Shown: positions 55,043-59,868 of the stretch, one piece after another
Position numbering within the stretch: position 1 is the first letter of the stretch
Layout of the letters: every line of letters begins with the position of its first letter
Assembly (NCBI GenBank): GCA_009787355.1
Contig: WRGD01000149.1
Coordinates: 1 to 59,868, forward strand
DNA: 59,868 nt
Reading direction: 5' to 3'
Origin: Defluviitaleaceae bacterium
GTDB lineage: Bacteria; Bacillota; Clostridia; Lachnospirales; UBA5962
Notes under the pieces: generated by a model
Seen by the model: the letters and a program-made list of their open reading frames with translations, nothing else
The model's database searches: none
What the model was told of the DNA's origin: nothing
Made by a program: the position numbers and the translations under genes

Positions 55043-55206
55043 TTATAAAAAATCATCAATTTGAAATGATATATACTCTGCTAATTGGTATACGTCATAA
55101 ACAAAGTTTTTTGGCATATTATCAATAAATTTAATTTTATAAATATTTCAGTAATACTATCCTCTACTAATATTTCTATTGTTGGTTTTTCATAAATATT
55201 GTACAT
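55043..55206 (-). pseudogene. Small ORF with a YxxPxI N-terminus, split by a one-base frameshift
   Basis: An ATG at 55206, six bases after GAGG, begins MYNIYEKPTIEILVEDSITE. This frame stops after 41 codons (55081). Re-reading one base in the AAAA run at 55134-55137 (a -1 shift, equal to one missing A) joins it to a good continuation, KIKFIDNMPKNFVYDVYQLA and so on, ending at 55043 for a total of about 54 residues. The N-terminal Y-x-x-P-x-I is like the recognition motif found in several RiPP leaders. It may be a decayed or slippage-decoded small gene, perhaps a second precursor or an immunity peptide. Uncertain. Confidence 0.45.
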
Positions 55207-55225
55207 ATTTTACCTCTATATGATT

Positions 55226-56830
55226 TTACGGTAGTGTAATTAAATTATTTTGTGGAATAGGTTCTTTATCCTGATGAGATATTCTAATAAAATCTACATC
55301 ATATTTTTCTTTTATTCTGGTAATAATAGAGTTAAGTGTATTCGTATCTAAATTTGCCTCTATCTCATCTAATAAAATTATGTTTGGAGAAGTTACTAAT
55401 GCCCTAGCTATGGCTAATCGTATTTTTTCGCCTGATGAAAGATTATTTCCTCTTTCTTCAACTAAAAAGTATCCATTTTTTTCTATATGTGTTACTATCC
55501 TGTCTAATTTGAGAAGTTTCATTAATTCTAAAAGCTCATTATTAGATATATCAACTCTCTCTAAGGATAAATTACCTAATATACTATCTTCGAAAAACAA
55601 AGGAATTTGTGGTACATACCCTATTTTTCTACTAACAGATTGTTTTGTATATGTTTTAATATCGTATCCATTTATTTTTATAGTACCTTTTTGTGGTTCT
55701 ATAATTTGATTTAATAGTTTAAAAAGAGTGCTTTTACCAGAACCATTTACACCTTTAATCCATATATCATTTGGAAATGTCAATTCAAAAGTTTTGTCTA
55801 TAAGTATAGGCTTATCTGAATTGTAATAAAAATAAACATTATCAAACGAAATATTTTTTACATATTCAAGTTTTTTCAAGCTCTCATTAGATAAATCATC
55901 TATTTCTTTAATTTTCATATTTACATTTTTTATACTAATTATTGTTTTTTGAAAATTTGCAATATAGCCTACAATTGATGAAAATAAAAATATTAATCCA
56001 TCAATCATCTGAAATATAAGTAAAAATACACCGAATGTAATATTCCCATAAGTTAAATTAATTGCCCCTATAATGATGACAGCTATATTAAAGCCACCAT
56101 TAAAGCATATATCACTTACTAGCTTAGAAATATTCTGTGTTCTATTTAATTTATTATCTTTTTTAAAAATATCTTCATTAATTTTTTTTGAATGATTAAT
56201 ATTTTGAGAAATAGTACCAAATATTTTTAATAAAGTGAAATTATTTAAAATTTCAACAATATTTTTAATCCTGCTATCGTCAATATTTCTTCGTTCTTTA
56301 GAATATTTGCTAATTTGTTTCGAGAAAAACATATTAGCAAACAAAAAAAAGATACCCAATAATATTAAAATTATCAATATTGTAATTGACCTTGTACCTA
56401 TTACAACCATCGATACTATACCCGAAATAATAGCTTGAAATAATACAATAGTAGACCATCCTATTAAAGATGAAGCTTCTGCAACATCTGTTTTTAAAAT
56501 ATTTATTTCTTTACTTGAGTGATATTCTGAATCTATCCATTTATTAGAATTAATTATATTTTTAAAAACAAGTGTCCCGAGATTCTTCATAAACTTATAT
56601 TGATTTATCTCCATCATATATCCAAATAAAGGGATTAAATAAATAAAATAAATAATCATTCCAAATAAAATAATAATAAAATGTAGCAAATTTTCACTCT
56701 CATTATCGAAAATGTACATTAAACTTAGTCCGATAAAAAGACTATGAAAAACTGCTTGCATTGAATTAAAAATAATTCCTACAGCACCTTTAACTGTTAT
56801 ATTTTTTAATATAATTTTTGCTATATTCAT
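55226..56830 (-). CDS. ABC transporter, fused permease/ATPase (peptide exporter half B)
   Basis: About 534 residues. Six TM helices (about 15-300) precede an ATPase domain with Walker A GVNGSGKST near 360, Q-loop YVPQIPLFFEDS, signature LSSGEKIRLAIARAL, Walker B IILLDEIEANLD and switch His in ISHQD. All ATPase motifs look functional. I take the ATG at 56830, which overlaps the preceding stop as ATGA. No N-terminal C39 peptidase is present. It should pair with the neighbouring half-transporter as a heterodimer exporting the small peptide. Confidence 0.85.
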   Translation of the reverse strand: MNIAKIILKNITVKGAVGIIFNSMQAVFHSLFIGLSLMYIFDNESENLLHFIIILFGMIIYFIYLIPLFGYMMEINQYKFMKNLGTLVFKNIINSNKWIDSEYHSSKEINILKTDVAEASSLIGWSTIVLFQAIISGIVSMVVIGTRSITILIILILLGIFFLFANMFFSKQISKYSKERRNIDDSRIKNIVEILNNFTLLKIFGTISQNINHSKKINEDIFKKDNKLNRTQNISKLVSDICFNGGFNIAVIIIGAINLTYGNITFGVFLLIFQMIDGLIFLFSSIVGYIANFQKTIISIKNVNMKIKEIDDLSNESLKKLEYVKNISFDNVYFYYNSDKPILIDKTFELTFPNDIWIKGVNGSGKSTLFKLLNQIIEPQKGTIKINGYDIKTYTKQSVSRKIGYVPQIPLFFEDSILGNLSLERVDISNNELLELMKLLKLDRIVTHIEKNGYFLVEERGNNLSSGEKIRLAIARALVTSPNIILLDEIEANLDTNTLNSIITRIKEKYDVDFIRISHQDKEPIPQNNLITLP

Positions 56831-58476
56831 TTTGTCCACTCATTAAAATTTAGTATTACTTCACATGAAGCTGCTGTGTTCATATTATGCGTTACCAAAA
56901 TAACTGATTTGTCTGTATGTCTTATAAAATCACTAAATATTTCTTCACTCTCTACATCTAAATGAGACGTTGGTTCATCTAATATAAGTATTTCAGAATC
57001 TTTATATAAAAGTCTGGATAAACATATTTTTAATTTCTGTCCTTCAGAAAGATTCTTTCCAAATTGACCAACAGTATTATATAAAGTATTTTTATTTACA
57101 ATATCAGACATATTTAATGTTTTAGAAATATCTTCTATTCTTTCTAAGTCTTTTTGCTCAAGTAATTCATCAGAAAAAGTAATATTATAGGCTAAAGTAT
57201 TATCTATTAAATTATAGTTTCCATCAAAATAAGATATTTGTTCCCAATTATTTTTCCTTAAAAGATAAGAGTCTCTACCATAGATATTTATACTACCTTT
57301 TGTAGGTTTGTAAATACCCATTATTAATTTTAAAAATGTAGATTTTCCAATTCCTGATTCCCCAATTATAGCTATTTTTTCACCTTTATTTAATTTGAAA
57401 TCTACATTTTCAAATATAGGAGTTGCATTTTCAAATCCAAAAGACATATTTTTAATATCAACAACTATTTTAGATTCTTTCTCTAAATGATTTTCTCTAT
57501 CTTGTTCATAATCTTCTTTATGCTCAAATTTATTATTAATAATATTTAAAGTGCTAAATATTAATTCTCTTACTCCAAAATAATTTACATATGACTGTAA
57601 CATTTTACCAAAAGGTAAAGATACCATATTAACCAAAAGTAATATTGATGTAAATTCTCCATAATTCAATTCATCATAAAAGATGTATGCAAGACCAATA
57701 AGAACAATAGTAGGTAAGTATTCGTTCATCAGGGCAGGTCTATATGATTTTAATTTTTCTTTAGTAAATTTAAAATACAAATCTTCTCTTTTTTCTAATA
57801 ATTCATTATGCTTACGAACTGCATAATTTTGCGTATTACTTGCACTAATATATTCTCTGTTCTCAAGTATATTCTTTTCAAAAGAAGATATATTTTTTTG
57901 TATAGGTATAATTTCACTTATTATATTAGATATATTATTCTTTCTAAAAATACTTACGATAGATGAAATTATTACAATAATTATAATAATAGCGGCTATT
58001 CTAATATTTAAGTAAATAAGAGCTGTAAACGAAAAAATAAACATTAATGGCATGAAAATTATATTTTGTGTGTCATTTTTTAAAAAATTTCTTATCCTAT
58101 CTGAAACGTCTCTATATTTGCTCAAAAATTCATCTTTATATTTTTCAAAACTATCAATTTCTCTATTTTCTAAATGTGATAATAGATGTTTATGCATTTT
58201 ATTACAAAAATTTTCTACTTGAAAATCAAAAAATTGGTTTCTTAAATATGTAAATATTTGTTGTAAAAATATAAATATAATAAACCAAAAAATTAATGAA
58301 ATCTCAATCCTACCAAATTCACCTACTGCTGAATTGATTAGAGGATAAACTATAAGCACTGTTACAATATTAAAAATAGCCGAAAAAATAATAACAATAA
58401 AAAACTTGATTCTCATAGTTATTATATTTTTAAATATCACTTTTATTGGTTCTGTTACTTTAGCTAATTTATTCAT
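56827..58476 (-). CDS. ABC transporter, fused permease/ATPase (peptide exporter half A)
   Basis: 549 residues with six TM helices (about 20-300) and an ATPase domain: Walker A GESGIGKST near 368, signature LSEGQKLKICLSRLL, Walker B ILILDEPTSHLD and switch His in LVTHN. The Q-loop region reads ISYFDGNYNLID, with no Gln at the usual place. This suggests a degenerate site, as in many heterodimeric exporters. There is no C39 peptidase domain, in line with a separate protease gene 9 nt upstream. It overlaps half B by four bases. Confidence 0.85.
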   Translation of the reverse strand: MNKLAKVTEPIKVIFKNIITMRIKFFIVIIFSAIFNIVTVLIVYPLINSAVGEFGRIEISLIFWFIIFIFLQQIFTYLRNQFFDFQVENFCNKMHKHLLSHLENREIDSFEKYKDEFLSKYRDVSDRIRNFLKNDTQNIIFMPLMFIFSFTALIYLNIRIAAIIIIIVIISSIVSIFRKNNISNIISEIIPIQKNISSFEKNILENREYISASNTQNYAVRKHNELLEKREDLYFKFTKEKLKSYRPALMNEYLPTIVLIGLAYIFYDELNYGEFTSILLLVNMVSLPFGKMLQSYVNYFGVRELIFSTLNIINNKFEHKEDYEQDRENHLEKESKIVVDIKNMSFGFENATPIFENVDFKLNKGEKIAIIGESGIGKSTFLKLIMGIYKPTKGSINIYGRDSYLLRKNNWEQISYFDGNYNLIDNTLAYNITFSDELLEQKDLERIEDISKTLNMSDIVNKNTLYNTVGQFGKNLSEGQKLKICLSRLLYKDSEILILDEPTSHLDVESEEIFSDFIRHTDKSVILVTHNMNTAASCEVILNFNEWTK

Positions 58477-58485
58477 TCTATACGT

Positions 58486-59193
58486 CTACTCTCTCTTATT
58501 AATTTTAAAATTAAATTTATTTAAAATATTATAAATACTTTTTAGCATATATTCTTTTGAACTTATTAACTCTTTTATTTCATCGTAGGAACAAGAGCAG
58601 TTGAGTGCTTCAAATAAAAACAAACTTATAATTGAACAAAAAATACTACTTCCGTTTAACCAAATTCGCCTATTTGAATCCCAATAAACATTTAGATATA
58701 TTTTTCTATTAATTATTATTCCATCTTGGTTAATATCAAGTATCTCTTTTAAATCTTCAACACTTACACTTATAACTGTATCGATTTTAGAAGGAAAGAC
58801 ATTCTGTATTTGTTTATCTCTTGCAGCCACTATATAAATTCCTTTTTCATACATTACTCTACAAAGATACTTCATTTCTAAAATATCTTTATTTTCATAT
58901 TCACTAATAAAACCACAACTAATATTTACAACTCTAGCTATAAGTTTATCGGAGATATATTCCAAAATCAAATTAAATTCTTTTATAGATGTCTTATTAT
59001 TTACAGGAAAGAAAATAATCTCACAATCTTTATTTACCGATAAAAAAGCCTCACAAATTGCATTTCCATGACCACGTTGATTAATCATACTATCAGATTT
59101 TATAGACAAAATATTTATTATTGTAATTCTATCTGAATATAAAGATTTAAAATGTTCACTTATTGGACAATCTATTATACAAATAGTATTCAA
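58486..59193 (-). CDS. Minimal subtilase-like (S8) peptidase, probably cytoplasmic leader peptidase
   Basis: 235 residues, starting at TTG five bases after GGAGGG. S8 landmarks are present in order: Asp8 in CIIDCPI, His42 in RGHGNAI, VVNISCGF near 88-95, and Ser183 in NGSSIFCS. At the position of the oxyanion-hole Asn ('AAGN') it reads AARD, so this residue is changed. There is no signal peptide or propeptide, and it is shorter than the usual 270 or more residue catalytic domain. In the operon it most likely cleaves the small peptide before export, or it has lost activity and only binds it. Confidence 0.7.
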   Translation of the reverse strand: MNTICIIDCPISEHFKSLYSDRITIINILSIKSDSMINQRGHGNAICEAFLSVNKDCEIIFFPVNNKTSIKEFNLILEYISDKLIARVVNISCGFISEYENKDILEMKYLCRVMYEKGIYIVAARDKQIQNVFPSKIDTVISVSVEDLKEILDINQDGIIINRKIYLNVYWDSNRRIWLNGSSIFCSIISLFLFEALNCSCSYDEIKELISSKEYMLKSIYNILNKFNFKINKRE

Positions 59194-59229
59194 ATTACCC
59201 TCCTCTAAATGAATTATTTAAAAAATTAT

Positions 59230-59264
59230 AATATAGAAGTTGTTAGCCGCAATACTTCTATATT
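59230..59264 (-). terminator. Attenuator hairpin between the peptide gene and the peptidase gene
   Basis: AATATAGAAGT and ACTTCTATATT (59230-59240 with 59254-59264) form an 11-bp stem with a 13-nt GC-rich loop. In the direction of transcription it is followed by a run of six U residues. Partial read-through would give much more precursor than processing enzymes. Confidence 0.75.
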
Positions 59265-59494
59265 ATTTATTAAATATCATAAATATTTCTGTAATAAACA
59301 AGTGATTATACATTATATCAATTTACTAAATATATCAAAATATACTTTAGATTTTATAGCATTTCTAATTGTTAAAAGTTTAACAAAAAAATGCACCAAA
59401 AACTTAATATTTTTATATACTAAAATTAAAACTGTTTAATACGAGTAAAATCAAGCTGTAACTACATATTTCAAGTTATAAAGAAAATAAGATA

Positions 59495-59668
59495 CTAAAA
59501 TGGGCTTATTGAATTTCCACTACAGTGGCATTGTCCAAAAAACACTAAGCCATCGTCTTTTTTTAGTTCAATTTCCTTGATACCTAATTTATTCATTGCA
59601 TCTTTTCTTTCATTGCTATTTGTTGTTGTATTAACTATTTCTTTTAATTCATTAACTTTGTCTGACAT
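59495..59668 (-). CDS. Putative RiPP/bacteriocin precursor peptide, 57 residues
   Basis: A short ORF with an excellent GGAGG eight bases before its ATG. It begins MSDKVNELKEIVNTTTNSNE, a charged helical leader-like part, continues through RKDAMNKLGIKEIELKKDDG, and ends LVFFGQCHCSGNSISPF. The only two cysteines form C-H-C in the last eleven residues, next to Ser, Gly and Asn, as in modified core peptides. It lies immediately upstream of the subtilase-like protein and a two-part ABC exporter on the same strand. I do not recognise a named precursor family. Core borders and modification are unknown. Confidence 0.7.
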   Translation of the reverse strand: MSDKVNELKEIVNTTTNSNERKDAMNKLGIKEIELKKDDGLVFFGQCHCSGNSISPF

Positions 59669-59772
59669 AATTTTTTCCTCCGTATAGTAGGTTAGTGGTT
59701 AATTACTTAATATTAAAATACATTTATGCGGCTAACATTTTCTTTTAGTCGTTTAAGTCGTGTTGTGTCGAG

Positions 59773-59868
59773 ACTTGTTATTACGACTTGTTATTACGAC
59801 TTGTTATTACGACTTGTTATTACGACTTGTTATTACGACTTGTTATTACGACTTGTTATTACGACTTG
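59773..59868. repeat. 13-bp tandem repeat array running off the window
   Basis: The unit ACTTGTTATTACG is repeated seven times without change from 59773 to 59863, and an eighth copy begins at 59864 and is cut by the window edge. The period is not a multiple of three. The array lies about 105 bp upstream of the peptide gene start. Total length cannot be known from here. Confidence 0.95.

Noticed and set aside
55134-55137. Programmed -1 frameshift site
   Set aside because: Four A residues without a classical heptamer or a clear downstream stimulator; a one-base indel is simpler. Kept only as an alternative.
59266-59390. 41-codon open stretch on the minus strand after the peptide gene
   Set aside because: No start codon with a ribosome binding site and no recognisable motif; could at most be a gene remnant.
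59209-59439. 76-codon ORF on the plus strand between the peptidase and the peptide gene
   Set aside because: Composition is what random AT-rich DNA gives (Ile, Lys, Asn, Tyr, Leu), there is no ribosome binding site, and it is antisense to the operon and spans the attenuator hairpin.
59773-59868. CRISPR array
   Set aside because: The units are contiguous 13-mers without spacers, and no cas genes are present.
1-59868. tRNA, rRNA, insertion sequence or prophage genes
   Set aside because: I saw no cloverleaf-like sequence, rRNA segment, transposase or integrase motif; a covariance-model search would be needed to exclude small RNAs fully.

Overview
This window is AT-rich, and its genes are those of a motile, low-GC Gram-positive anaerobe of the class Clostridia, probably a Lachnospirales-like lineage. 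The evidence is a single fla/che-type operon with FliY in place of FliN, FlbD, FlhF/FlhG, CheC/CheD and sigma-D; DUF6514- and DUF6115-like proteins; Gram-positive lipoproteins; strong GGAGG ribosome binding sites; and many TTG starts. The species cannot be named from sequence alone.

Left part (1-21.8 kb): housekeeping and accessory genes. It begins with the 3' end of an M29 aminopeptidase and a small orphan. dapB and ribF follow. A complete branched-chain amino acid ABC transporter (livK-H-M-G-F) lies on the minus strand behind a near-consensus promoter. Next come a four-helix membrane protein, rpmB, hflX, a DUF6514-like protein, a regulator with a TPR-like N-terminus and a C-terminal HTH, guaB, and a compact run rnz-tsaD. 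A convergent orphan separates this run from a SurA_N-like membrane protein, radA and a damaged selO. A small membrane protein and a GH26-like lipoprotein complete the region.

Centre (21.8-50.7 kb): one very long minus-strand flagellar operon. In transcription order it is flgB-flgC-fliE-fliF-fliG-fliH-fliI-fliJ-motE-fliK-flgD-(flg operon protein)-flgE-flbD-motA-motB-fliL-fliM-fliY-cheY-fliO-fliP-fliQ-fliR-flhB-flhA-flhF-flhG-cheC-cheD-(membrane protein)-sigD-(small protein)-swrB-like-(single-TM protein). It encodes rod, hook, MS ring, C ring, export apparatus, stator, placement control, chemotaxis adaptation and the flagellar sigma factor. Hairpins sit at several gene junctions. Behind it are a pilin-like anchored protein, an MBL hydrolase and relA.

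Right end (55.0-59.9 kb): the most novel part. On the minus strand there is a 57-residue peptide ending in a CxC-containing tail, which no long-ORF search would report. It is followed by an attenuator hairpin, a minimal cytoplasmic subtilase-like protein, two fused permease/ATPase ABC half-transporters, a frameshifted small ORF and a terminator. This looks like a ribosomally made, modified and exported peptide (RiPP/bacteriocin) operon with no recognisable modification enzyme inside the window. A 13-bp tandem repeat upstream of it runs off the edge.
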